Assembly (NCBI RefSeq): GCF_000512915.1
Contig: NZ_CP007034.1
Span: 2,418,001 to 2,482,000, forward strand
Direction: 5' to 3'
DNA length: 64,000 bases
DNA from: Barnesiella viscericola DSM 18177
Lineage (GTDB): Bacteria > Bacteroidota > Bacteroidia > Bacteroidales > Barnesiellaceae
The notes beneath the pieces were generated by a model that was not told where the DNA came from, did not search any database, and was given only the letters and a program-made list of their open reading frames with translations. Position 1 is the first letter of the stretch. Every line of letters begins with the position of its first letter. Below are positions 9,178 to 18,031 of this stretch, one piece after another. A program made the position numbers and the translations under genes.

Positions 9178-9384
9178 TTAAAAATAAAATGTTTTATACT
9201 CAATGATCATATACTGCTCATTAAAGTATATACTGTCCTCACGCAAAAGATAACCTATTGCGATAAGTACCATTTCATGCGGATAATGAATTGTTTTCAT
9301 TATATCATTAATACTTATCCGGTTTTCTTTATATAAAAGCCTTTTTATTTCAGCAGTTATTGTTTCAATTGAATCTGATTTCAT
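9178..9384 (-). CDS. Small winged-helix protein (DUF2582-like)
   Basis: 68 residues. The pattern of two helices followed by IAIGYLLREDSIYF resembles DUF2582-type winged-helix proteins. Its ATG overlaps the stop of the TolC-like gene by four bases (ATGA at 9381-9384), so it is translationally coupled and the last gene of the operon. It may act as a small regulator of the operon or be an accessory protein; no ligand-binding domain is present. Confidence 0.7.
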   Translation of the reverse strand: MKSDSIETITAEIKRLLYKENRISINDIMKTIHYPHEMVLIAIGYLLREDSIYFNEQYMIIEYKTFYF

Positions 9385-10661
9385 AAGCCACCAATAGAAT
9401 TTAAGTATTTAGATTTTGCAATATGGTAATTGATTTTTGCAGATATAACCTCAAAATATGCTTTCTGCCAACTGGCTTGTGCTTCCAGAAAATTAGCCAA
9501 TGTTTCCATACCTGTTTCAAAGCTTTTGCTGCTTTCCTGCAAATTCTCCTCTGCATAACTGAAAGCATTTTCAGTAAGTTCAACCTCCAGTTCAGCTTCA
9601 TTCAGAATATTATAGTTTCTTGTAACTTCCAATTGCATCTTTTCAATCATTTCATCCCGCATGACCTCTGCTTTCTGCAATTCAATTTTTGCAGATTTTA
9701 TTTTTCTGTGTCCTTCTCCCCAATGGAAAAGAGGAATCTTTACAGCCAACATTACAGAAAATATGTCATCTTTCAGAAACTTATGTCCGTTCATTCTAAC
9801 TCCATCTATATAATTATATCCGGCTACAAGTCCTATTCTTGGCAAATAATCACTTCTTACAGACTTTATCTGCTCTCTCTTCAGATTGATATTTTCAGAC
9901 AACAACTTATATTCAGAACGGTTTTCTATTATGAATTCATCATTTCGGAATACTGCCGGTTCAAATTCTATGGTTCCTGAGATTTCAATATCATCACTCA
10001 GAGGAATTCCCATTATATGACATAAAGCCATTTTCGACAGTCTGATTGCATTTTCGCTTCTTTTCATGGAAAGATTGGCTTCGTTCAGTTTCACCTGTAC
10101 TTTGAGCAATTCATTTCTGGGTGACATACCAGTTTTATTCATCTTTTCAATATTATTAAAGAGCTCTTCCACAAGGTTCTTGTATTTGATTGATACCTCA
10201 TATAGTTCCTTGGCCTTAATTACATTCCAGTATGCTTCTTCCGTTTCTATACGGATTTCGGAATCGTTCTTTTTCCGGTTCAGTACAGCCATATTTGTGC
10301 CAATTTCCGACATATTCCTTGCCGCAATAATTTTGCCACCCATATAAACTGGCTGTTCAAGCTGTACACCTGCAAAATAAGTATTGCTTATATCAAGGGC
10401 CGCAGATAAAGAAGGGGCAAGTTCCATCGAAAAATCCTTATTGGCATAAAGATAGCCTCCCGATGCGGACAGTTTCGGAAGAAAACCTGCTACCACATTC
10501 TTTTCTTGAAGTTCTGCCTGCTTTATCGAAAAATCTGACAGTTTCATCTTTTTATTGTTCTCTACCGCAATCCTGCAACAGTCATCAAGAGTGAATACTC
10601 TTTGGGCATAACAGAACGATGATAGCAGGATTATAAATATGCCTGATAAAAGTCTTTTCAT
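9381..10661 (-). CDS. TolC-family outer membrane efflux channel
   Basis: 426 residues from the ATG at 10661, one base after the RND pump stop; an upstream in-frame start lies inside the pump gene and was rejected. The signal peptide (MKRLLSGIFIILLSSFCYA) is clear. The repeated long coiled helices with NEANLSMKRSENAIRLSKMAL and the late YAEENLQESSKSFETGMETL segment are typical of TolC/OprM channels. It would carry substrates across the outer membrane for the pump encoded just upstream. Confidence 0.9.
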   Translation of the reverse strand: MKRLLSGIFIILLSSFCYAQRVFTLDDCCRIAVENNKKMKLSDFSIKQAELQEKNVVAGFLPKLSASGGYLYANKDFSMELAPSLSAALDISNTYFAGVQLEQPVYMGGKIIAARNMSEIGTNMAVLNRKKNDSEIRIETEEAYWNVIKAKELYEVSIKYKNLVEELFNNIEKMNKTGMSPRNELLKVQVKLNEANLSMKRSENAIRLSKMALCHIMGIPLSDDIEISGTIEFEPAVFRNDEFIIENRSEYKLLSENINLKREQIKSVRSDYLPRIGLVAGYNYIDGVRMNGHKFLKDDIFSVMLAVKIPLFHWGEGHRKIKSAKIELQKAEVMRDEMIEKMQLEVTRNYNILNEAELEVELTENAFSYAEENLQESSKSFETGMETLANFLEAQASWQKAYFEVISAKINYHIAKSKYLNSIGGL

Positions 10662-10662
10662 T

Positions 10663-13600
10663 TTAATCACATTTAATATTGAAGAATAAAGCATAGAATA
10701 CAGGAATAATCATTAATGTAATGATTGTACCAACAAGAAGGCCTCCCATAATGGCTACAGCCATAGGACCAAACATAGCATCTGAAATCAGAGGTATCAT
10801 ACCGAGGATAGTAGTTCCTGAAGCCATCATTACCGGTCTTAATCTGGATGAAGAAGCTGACAACAGGGCTTCAACAGGCTCAACGCCAGTCTTGATCTGA
10901 GCAGTTATCTCATCTATAAGTACAACTCCATTTTTTATCATCATACCTATCAATCCCAAAGCTCCTACAACAGCAACAAAACTGAAAGGCTTTCCACTGA
11001 CGAAAATGCCCATTACAATACCTATGTATGCAAGCGGAAGACACAGAAAAATAATTAACGGTTTCTTGAAATCCCTGAATAGAAATACCAAAACCGCAAA
11101 CATGAATATGACCGCTATGGGCAGACTTCTGAAAAGATACTTGTTAGAATCTGTACTTGCCTTATACTCACCCAGCCATTTCATGGAATAGCCGTCAGGG
11201 AACTCAATTCGTTCATTAATTTTCTTTTCAAGAGCAAGGCGTGTATCTTCAGCAGTAAATCCGTAGGCATTATTACACTGGACTATGACAGCACGCTGTC
11301 CGTTATAACGGTAGGCGACTGGATCTTTCCATTCAAAGCTGATACTGTCCGATATTTCTTTAACAGGCCTTCCGGATGTCAACCTGTCTATCAACAACTG
11401 TTTCCGTTCAGGGTCCATAAGCATTCGCTGGATACTTTCCTCTTCTGTCACAGCAGTAATATTAGGCAGCATAGAATTGACAGTAACATCTTCGAGACTG
11501 TTATATCCTATGTTCTTCAGGTAAATATTTTTTAATATACTGCCATCATATAAAGAACCTACAGGAATACCCTCTGTCACTGAGAGCAATGACAATCCAA
11601 TATCTGTTTTTCCAAGTCCTGCTCTTCGGGCATTATGCTGGTTGAAGTTAATGTCCATGTTGATGACTGGATCATCCCAATTATCTGTAATAAGCATTGC
11701 AGAAGGTTCCTCCCGCATAATATCCTGAATTTTGTTTCTCAATTCCTTCAGAACTCCCGGATCTGGGCCGGAGACCAGAATTTCTATAGGAAATTCCATA
11801 TACATAGTGTTATATTTCTTTAGCCGGATAAAGGCATCAGGATAATGACGGTTCATATATTCCTGTAAATCCTGCATACAGTTGTCTATGTCCTTATGGC
11901 TTTTGAAATCGATAATCAATTCTCCGTATCGAAGACTTGGATCAGCTACTGAACGTACAAGGTTGTATCTCGCCGGCGTGCCTCCGAGAGATGTGGTTAC
12001 GTGCGTTATGGCCGGATTTGTCTTGAGATACCTCTCTATTTCTTCCAGATCTTTTTCAACCTTCTCGATACGTGTTCCCTCCGGCATCTTATATTCCATA
12101 TAAATCTGGTTGTATGTCAGATCCGGGAAAAATGTCTGTGGTAAAAAACTGAAACAACAAACACTGACAATTAACAGCAGTACAATTCCGATAATAGTCC
12201 CGGCTTTATGATGCAGCAGGAAAGTAAGCACCCCGCGAAATTTTCTGTATAATGGTGTATTGAAAATATTTGTATTGTCATCTGCCGTCTTAATCTTCAA
12301 ATAATGTTCTGAATGAATCGGGACATGTACCAGTGCCAGAATCCAGCTGAGAAGCAGAGATACGGCCAATACGATAAATAAGTCGCGGGCATATTCTCCG
12401 GCCATATCCGGGGACAGCGAAACCGGCATAAAAGCTATGATAGCAATAAGGGTAGCTCCCAAAAGCGGACGTGCCGTGATATTAGCCGTGTGAACAAGTG
12501 ACTGAGGCTTTTTCATACCACGCGCACTGTCAACCAAAATACCATCCACAACCACTATTGCGTTATCCACAAGCATACCCATGGCAACTATAAATGCCCC
12601 TAAAGACACTCTCTGAAGAGTTCCATCAAAGAAATATAGGACTACAAAAGATCCCAAAACTGTAATTACCAGTCCTGTTCCTATGATGACACCACTTCTG
12701 AATCCCATGGTAAGCATAAGAATAACTATAACGATAAGTACTGATTCTATAAGATTTACAATAAATGTATCAATGGCATCACTTACACGCTCAGGCTGGT
12801 AAAAAACCTTGTTGAACTTGAACCCTGACGGAAGTCCGTTTTCCAGCTCTTCAATCTTTTCGGTTACAGTCTTTCCGATTTTTAGAATATCATAGCCTGA
12901 TTCCATGGCTATTGCAATACCGTAAGCCCTTTTACCGTCATATTTCATTTTGTTACGCTGCGGTTTCTCATAGTCCTCCTCGATATCAGCTATATTTCCA
13001 AGAGTGAACGTATTACCGTCATGGCCTTTCAGAACCAGATTTCTGATATCTTCCAGATCACGAAAGTTTCCGGGTACCATAACCTTCATACGCTCATCGC
13101 CACTATTAAAGAAGCCACTATATACTGTCCTGTTCTGATCTTGCAGTGTCATCAGTATTTCAATTGGAGAAATTCCCAGACGGGCCATTTCTTTACTGTC
13201 TATATTGACATTTATACAAGGTGTTGCAGTTCCATATATCTGGACATTTCTTATACCTTCTATGTTGATAAGTTCACGCTGTATGAAATTTGTGTATCGT
13301 ATCATATCACTGTCTGAAAAACCATCAGCCGTTAACGTATAGAACATTCCATAGACAGCACTGAAGTCATCAAGTACCATTGGTACTGAGGCACCGGTAG
13401 GCAATTGGGTATGAACATCGACAATCTTTTTTCTCAATATATCCCATTTTTGTTCCAATTCGCCATTGGGTACAGTTGTTTTCAGAACTACCTTTATAAG
13501 AGACAGGTCGTTCAGTGATTTTGATTCAATATAGTCTATATCTCCCATCTGACGTATTGCCTTTTCCAGCTTGTCAGACACTTCAAGTTCAACCTGATGC

Positions 13601-13770
13601 GCAGTTGCACCAGGATACACAGTCATGACCAAAGCCTGTTTGACCGTTATTTCCGGATCTTCCATTTTGCTCATGGAGTAGAAAGACCATAGACCGCCGA
13701 TAACGAGGAAAGCTATAAACAGCTTGATCAGGGCCTTGTTTTCCAAGGCATATTCCGCCATACTTTTCAT
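10663..13770 (-). CDS. RND efflux pump, inner-membrane permease
   Basis: 1035 residues, normal for an AcrB-like proton/drug antiporter. The N-terminal TM segment (ALIKLFIAFLVIGGLWSF) precedes a porter domain starting EDPEITVKQALVMTVYPGA. TM4 carries the conserved acidic region AMGMLVDNAIVVVDG near residue 400, needed for proton relay in the family, and the second TM bundle shows GLIGMMIKNGVVLIDE near 940. It overlaps the end of the adaptor gene (ATGA at 13767-13770) and belongs to the adaptor-pump-channel operon. Substrates cannot be read from sequence. Confidence 0.95.
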   Translation of the reverse strand: MKSMAEYALENKALIKLFIAFLVIGGLWSFYSMSKMEDPEITVKQALVMTVYPGATAHQVELEVSDKLEKAIRQMGDIDYIESKSLNDLSLIKVVLKTTVPNGELEQKWDILRKKIVDVHTQLPTGASVPMVLDDFSAVYGMFYTLTADGFSDSDMIRYTNFIQRELINIEGIRNVQIYGTATPCINVNIDSKEMARLGISPIEILMTLQDQNRTVYSGFFNSGDERMKVMVPGNFRDLEDIRNLVLKGHDGNTFTLGNIADIEEDYEKPQRNKMKYDGKRAYGIAIAMESGYDILKIGKTVTEKIEELENGLPSGFKFNKVFYQPERVSDAIDTFIVNLIESVLIVIVILMLTMGFRSGVIIGTGLVITVLGSFVVLYFFDGTLQRVSLGAFIVAMGMLVDNAIVVVDGILVDSARGMKKPQSLVHTANITARPLLGATLIAIIAFMPVSLSPDMAGEYARDLFIVLAVSLLLSWILALVHVPIHSEHYLKIKTADDNTNIFNTPLYRKFRGVLTFLLHHKAGTIIGIVLLLIVSVCCFSFLPQTFFPDLTYNQIYMEYKMPEGTRIEKVEKDLEEIERYLKTNPAITHVTTSLGGTPARYNLVRSVADPSLRYGELIIDFKSHKDIDNCMQDLQEYMNRHYPDAFIRLKKYNTMYMEFPIEILVSGPDPGVLKELRNKIQDIMREEPSAMLITDNWDDPVINMDINFNQHNARRAGLGKTDIGLSLLSVTEGIPVGSLYDGSILKNIYLKNIGYNSLEDVTVNSMLPNITAVTEEESIQRMLMDPERKQLLIDRLTSGRPVKEISDSISFEWKDPVAYRYNGQRAVIVQCNNAYGFTAEDTRLALEKKINERIEFPDGYSMKWLGEYKASTDSNKYLFRSLPIAVIFMFAVLVFLFRDFKKPLIIFLCLPLAYIGIVMGIFVSGKPFSFVAVVGALGLIGMMIKNGVVLIDEITAQIKTGVEPVEALLSASSSRLRPVMMASGTTILGMIPLISDAMFGPMAVAIMGGLLVGTIITLMIIPVFYALFFNIKCD

Positions 13771-14813
13771 AGCATTCCTCCTATATTGGTTGATGACACT
13801 TCTTTCATTTCTTCCACGGTCTGCCCTTCAGACAAACTATGGATTCCGGTTATGGCTATTCTGTCGTGAGGTTCCAACCCTCTTACAAATGCCGTTTCTC
13901 TTTCTATCCGTATTAATTTAACGGGTGTACAAGCAGCCTTCCCATTATTGATCTTCCATACGCATGTGTTCCCTTTATCCTGAAATAAAGCCGATGCAGG
14001 CAATGATAATGATGGGGTTGTGCTTGAATATGCTAATCTTATATCTACATTCATACCGACTGACAGGACTTTGGAAAATTCTGATGGTATGTCAAAGGAA
14101 ACATTGTATAGTTGTCCGTTTGATGCATTGCGGTTTTGGGCTTTTAATGTTATTGCGGTAGATAGATTACCGCACACAAGTTCTGCATATATAAGATTTT
14201 TCAATCTGTTATAATCTTTTAATGCCATACTTATGTCCGCCTTGTACCCACCTTCCTGTTTCAGAAGCAAAACGGGCATTCCGGCAGAAACTATCTCTCC
14301 GCTGTTTTTGAAAATATCTGATATGAAACAGTCAAATGGAGCTTTTATTTCCGTGTATCTCAAAGCATCTTCAGCAGCATTGAACTTGGCCTCTGCCACT
14401 TTGTTTGCAGCAATGACTTTCTCATAATCGTTTGGAGAGACTGTGTTATTCTCAAACAAGGCTTGTATGCGTTTCGTCTCTTTTTCCGATTGTTCGAATA
14501 CAGCTTTTGCAGCATTATACTGGACTTCAAAATCATGCTTGTCCAATGTTGCTATAATACTGCCTTTACGGAAACTCATTCCTTCATTTTCAGGTAAGAA
14601 TGCAATCTGGCCATTGACCTTAAAAGCTATGGTCACTTCTTTCTCCGAATTTATAACTCCAGAGTATTTGACATACTCAACGCTGTCTCTATTTCCTACT
14701 GTTAATGTTTTAACCAGTACAGAAGAGCTTTCTTTTCTTCCTGAATCTGTTTTACAGGAGGCTGATGCAAGAATAATAATTCCCGCACTCAAATACATAA
14801 ATAATCTTTTCAT
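13767..14813 (-). CDS. RND periplasmic adaptor (membrane fusion) lipoprotein
   Basis: 348 residues from the ATG at 14813 (MKRLFMYLSAGIIILASASC), which gives a lipoprotein signal with Cys at about residue 20; a start eight codons upstream would spoil it. Biotinyl-lipoyl-like halves (FKVNGQIAFLPENEGMSF and LRYTEIKAPFDCFISDI) flank a short coiled hairpin (FEQSEKETKRIQALFENNTVS). It bridges the RND pump and the TolC-like channel. First gene of the leftward efflux operon, divergent from an AraC regulator. Confidence 0.92.
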   Translation of the reverse strand: MKRLFMYLSAGIIILASASCKTDSGRKESSSVLVKTLTVGNRDSVEYVKYSGVINSEKEVTIAFKVNGQIAFLPENEGMSFRKGSIIATLDKHDFEVQYNAAKAVFEQSEKETKRIQALFENNTVSPNDYEKVIAANKVAEAKFNAAEDALRYTEIKAPFDCFISDIFKNSGEIVSAGMPVLLLKQEGGYKADISMALKDYNRLKNLIYAELVCGNLSTAITLKAQNRNASNGQLYNVSFDIPSEFSKVLSVGMNVDIRLAYSSTTPSLSLPASALFQDKGNTCVWKINNGKAACTPVKLIRIERETAFVRGLEPHDRIAITGIHSLSEGQTVEEMKEVSSTNIGGML

Positions 14814-14883
14814 TGTCTTAAACTTTAGCTTTTGCAAATTTCATCAAACCCAATGAGAAACACGTTTCCATTTACACATGCGG

Positions 14884-14976
14884 AATGTTCTAAAACCCTT
14901 TTTTTACTATGTGATTTAGAATAGTAGTTGCTGGATAAGGGAATATTATATTCATTTTTCCATTAAAAATGTTCTA
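14884..14976. promoter_or_regulatory. Possible regulator-binding direct repeats
   Basis: AATGTTCTA occurs at 14884-14892 and 14968-14976 in the divergent gap between the adaptor gene and the AraC gene. A further TTCTAAA/TTTAGAA inverted pair lies near 14889-14922. Candidate operators for the divergent AraC protein, by position only. Confidence 0.3.
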
Positions 14977-14990
14977 TTAGTAAGAAATTC

Positions 14991-15021
14991 TTTGATGGAA
15001 ATATGGATACAATTATATTTG
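14991..15021 (+). promoter_or_regulatory. Promoter TTTG-N19-TATATTTG of the AraC gene
   Basis: TTTG at 14991-14994, a 19-nt spacer and TATATTTG at 15014-15021 are a full consensus match. The ATG follows 13 nt after the -7 box, so the leader is very short. Confidence 0.7.
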
Positions 15022-15034
15022 TAATAAAAAAAAT

Positions 15035-15904
15035 ATGAACCAATTCAAGAACCTGGATATAAGAATAGCAAAGAATCTTATAGGCGATATAGATTATGTA
15101 GATAACGATTTTATTGTACTGGATGATCTCTCTAAATTCAATATTCCCAATGATTCACCCATCAGACTTGGTGCATTTACAATAAGTTTGTGTCTTAACG
15201 GACATATAACTACTGATATCAACATGATAAGGTACGACGTACAGCCGGGAGATATGGTAATAACACTTCCTAAAGATATAATAGAACACAAGGATGTTTC
15301 GTCTGATATCAGAGGAATTTTCTTTATTGTTTCACAGCGTTTTATTGAAGAAGCTTTTCCGAAAATAGGAGAAATACTTCCAATTTTTCTTTATATCCCA
15401 AAATACCCTAAAATTGAATTGACAGCAAATCAATGTTTCAATATACAGCAGTTTTATGATTTCTTTATCCAAAGACTTAAAGACCAGTCAGTATATAGAG
15501 ATAAAATGATAAGCTCGATACTGCAGGCTCTGATTTATTATATCACCGGCTTATTGATTAACTCTGATAAACGGGAAAAAAAGGAGAGAAAAGAAGAATT
15601 GCTGAGTAAATTTATTCAGCTGATAATAAAACACTACAAGGAAAACAGAACACTGGATTTCTATGCAGAAAAACTGTTTATTTCAACAAAATATATGTCA
15701 GACATTATAAAAAAGACAAGCGGACTGACAGCTCATGACTGGATAGACAGATATACCATTCTGGAAGCTAAGATTTTGTTACGGTCAACCAATAAGACAA
15801 TCCAAGAAATATCCAATGAGCTGAATTTCCCTAATCATTCGTTCTTTTCAAAATACTTTAAGCATCACATGGGTATGACTCCTAAGGCTTACAGGCAATC
15901 TTAA
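15035..15904 (+). CDS. AraC-family regulator, divergent from the RND efflux operon
   Basis: 289 residues. An N-terminal cupin-like sensor (about 30-150; LCLNGHITTDINMIRYDVQPGD) is followed by a complete AraC DNA-binding domain (about 195-288) with a first helix-turn-helix (LDFYAEKLFISTKYMSDIIK) and a normal family ending (FFSKYFKHHMGMTPKAYRQ). Its divergent position suggests it controls the efflux operon. Base composition is AT-rich like the efflux genes and unlike the genes on either side, so the regulator and pump probably arrived together. Confidence 0.88.
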   Translation: MNQFKNLDIRIAKNLIGDIDYVDNDFIVLDDLSKFNIPNDSPIRLGAFTISLCLNGHITTDINMIRYDVQPGDMVITLPKDIIEHKDVSSDIRGIFFIVSQRFIEEAFPKIGEILPIFLYIPKYPKIELTANQCFNIQQFYDFFIQRLKDQSVYRDKMISSILQALIYYITGLLINSDKREKKERKEELLSKFIQLIIKHYKENRTLDFYAEKLFISTKYMSDIIKKTSGLTAHDWIDRYTILEAKILLRSTNKTIQEISNELNFPNHSFFSKYFKHHMGMTPKAYRQS

Positions 15905-15961
15905 ACATATAATATCTAGAAACAAAAACATATCGGGAAAACGAGCATACCGCAGCCGAGT

Positions 15962-16124
15962 CCCTATAACCACAGGCAAAGGTAATTCGTGTTCTTCTCG
16001 TACAAGCAAGGCCAAGCCCTTCGGGTTCGTGGAAAAAATCATCCTCGCCCCGGAGGGCTTGCGGTATTTTTTCCCGAAGCCTTGCATGTACGGAACACGA
16101 CCTTTTTAGGCCTGTAGTTATGGG
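15962..16124. repeat. Palindromic intergenic element, copy A
   Basis: A 163-bp imperfect palindrome. Outer arms 15962-15977 and 16110-16124 pair; then TCGTGTTC (15987-15994) with GAACACGA (16093-16100), and 15999-16012 with 16079-16092 (one mismatch). The inner stem is GGAAAAAAT (16031-16039) with ATTTTTTCC (16066-16074), around a CATCCTCGC core. CAAAGGTA at 15977-15984 is the reverse complement of a TAnnTTTG box. A small CCGG/CCGG hairpin follows (16128-16146). It lies between the AraC gene and the first ICE-type gene, so it may mark the left edge of the element. Confidence 0.85.
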
Positions 16125-16166
16125 AACTCCGGCCCCAGAAGCCGGACTAACAAAAAATCAAATGTT

Positions 16167-16997
16167 ATGTTACAGGCAACAAAGAACAAGTACACGGTGG
16201 AAACACTCAAACCACTGAACATTCTGTACGATCATGAACACTGGCTGACACAGCAGGACGTGGATATGGCCAACGGCTATGTGGAACTGATAGAAAGGAC
16301 ACGCTCGGAAAAGACTCCACAGATAGGTGACAGACTCATCTATGTGGACAGATACGGGAAATATTACAGCAATGCCCTTATTGAAAACAATGATGAAGAG
16401 AGCGGTCGGATTTCCATCTGTGAAGAACCTTATATTCCCTTTGTATGGGAGCAGGACGCCAATATCCGGCTGAGCGTCAGCGGAGGGGCCTTCCACCATA
16501 TTGACCCCAAGCAATTGAAATTCGTCAGATGGACGGAAGGTGCATTCAAGGACTGGGGAAACTGCGGAGCGTGTGCCAACGGTGCCGTCACATTCACGGC
16601 AAAAGTACCGTTATGGTCCTATTCCGAACCTGATCCGCTCTACGGTGATTTCACCACGGAAACATGGAGACAGTATTATTTGACCAAGGACACGGGTCCG
16701 GACGCACGCAACCTGTATCAGGGCTACGACATGGCTTTCAGGACCGAAGAGGACTTCCGGCAGTTCCTGAAGGACTATGAAGGAACCGTGTTCAAGGGCA
16801 ACTGGGAAAACCAGATAGTACTCTGGTGTTTCCGACATGAAAACCGGTTCCTGCCGCAGCACGAATGGGACAAGATAGATGCCCCGGCCATGGAACGGCG
16901 TCTCAACTTCCATCCCGAACAGGTCAAGCTGGTCAAGGACATGGACAGCCACATCACCTACTGTTACCGTATCAAACCCGAAATTGACAATCTCTAA
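16167..16997 (+). CDS. Conjugative-element hypothetical protein (DUF4121-like)
   Basis: 276 residues, soluble, no signal peptide. The pattern of a long N-terminal region followed by YIPFVWEQDANIRLSVSGGAFHHI and FKDWGNCGACANGAVTFTA matches my memory of DUF4121 proteins of Bacteroidales conjugative transposons, though I cannot run a search. Two Cys in CGAC could bind a metal but are alone. It opens the module ending with the methylase-helicase and starts 43 nt after palindrome copy A. Function unknown. Confidence 0.7.
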   Translation: MLQATKNKYTVETLKPLNILYDHEHWLTQQDVDMANGYVELIERTRSEKTPQIGDRLIYVDRYGKYYSNALIENNDEESGRISICEEPYIPFVWEQDANIRLSVSGGAFHHIDPKQLKFVRWTEGAFKDWGNCGACANGAVTFTAKVPLWSYSEPDPLYGDFTTETWRQYYLTKDTGPDARNLYQGYDMAFRTEEDFRQFLKDYEGTVFKGNWENQIVLWCFRHENRFLPQHEWDKIDAPAMERRLNFHPEQVKLVKDMDSHITYCYRIKPEIDNL

Positions 16998-17009
16998 AAC
17001 AATACAGTT

Positions 17010-17951
17010 ATGCAGACAACAGCAACAAGAACAGCAGGCAGCCACACTGACCTGCTTACAGGTATCCTGAACGTGCAAGTAAGGAACGAGGACAAGATTA
17101 CAGAACAGGACCGGCAGTATTGCCAGCTACAGCAGGACCAGCTCTACAGGACACTTGACCGTATCGACCGATGGTATGACATCTTCAAGGAAGAAGCGGA
17201 ACGGTATCGGGAAATCAAGAGCTTCAAGTATGAGAATAACGGTAAGGTCTCCATACGGAATTTCTATTTCAACAACAGCGGGGAGGATGACTATACCCAC
17301 AACGAATTCAAACCGTTTGACCTCATCAACGAGCTTGCGGACAACAACTGCAATGCCAACGCGAATTTCGCGAGTCGCATCATTTCCTATTTCAACAGGA
17401 CCTACAATGTAGATGTCCCCATTCCTGTAATCGACGAGAAGGCCATGCGCATGGGATTCCGTCCGATCTACCAGACTTACGTGGACATGGTCATTGAACA
17501 CCTCGGCGGAAAAAGTTTCCGTGAGACCGCAGAGGAAGAACTGCTGGCCCGTTTCCTGAAAACGGTACAGCCTTCCCGCTGGAGCAAGGTGAAGCCCGAA
17601 CTAAAAAAGGACAAGATAACTTTCCCTGACATCGTATCCTGGGACAGCATCCATCTGGAATACCACCGGGAATATGAGTTCTCGTATGACTGCGGAAGGA
17701 AAGTGGACATTTTCTGCGAAGGTATCGCATACGGAGCAGATGACGTGATAAACGGTTCAAGCGGTATGGTCATCGGCCTTGACAGACGCGATGTGGATAT
17801 AACCGAATGGTACAACCTCACCCTGAGCAACGCAGAACAGATCAAGTTCTACAAGAACGGACGCATCGACGTACGCTTCAAGGACAGCCAGGCCGCAGAG
17901 AACTGCTACAGAAGGCTGCGGCTGGATGAAATCACACTCAGAGAAGACTGA
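17010..17951 (+). CDS. Conjugative-element protein of unknown function
   Basis: 313 residues, acidic and soluble, with an early charged helix (EQDRQYCQLQQDQLYRTLDRIDRWYDIFKEEAERYREI) suggestive of a coiled coil. I recognise no catalytic motif. It follows the DUF4121-like gene by 12 nt and precedes the methylase-helicase by 80 nt on the same strand, so all three are probably one operon. A role linked to DNA modification is possible only from context. Confidence 0.7.
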   Translation: MQTTATRTAGSHTDLLTGILNVQVRNEDKITEQDRQYCQLQQDQLYRTLDRIDRWYDIFKEEAERYREIKSFKYENNGKVSIRNFYFNNSGEDDYTHNEFKPFDLINELADNNCNANANFASRIISYFNRTYNVDVPIPVIDEKAMRMGFRPIYQTYVDMVIEHLGGKSFRETAEEELLARFLKTVQPSRWSKVKPELKKDKITFPDIVSWDSIHLEYHREYEFSYDCGRKVDIFCEGIAYGADDVINGSSGMVIGLDRRDVDITEWYNLTLSNAEQIKFYKNGRIDVRFKDSQAAENCYRRLRLDEITLRED

Positions 17952-18031
17952 TTCATGAAATACTTATTCAGGCACCCCGTAAGACATCCTTGCGGGGTGT
18001 CTTCGTTTCCAACCATTAAAAAAGAAAAGAC

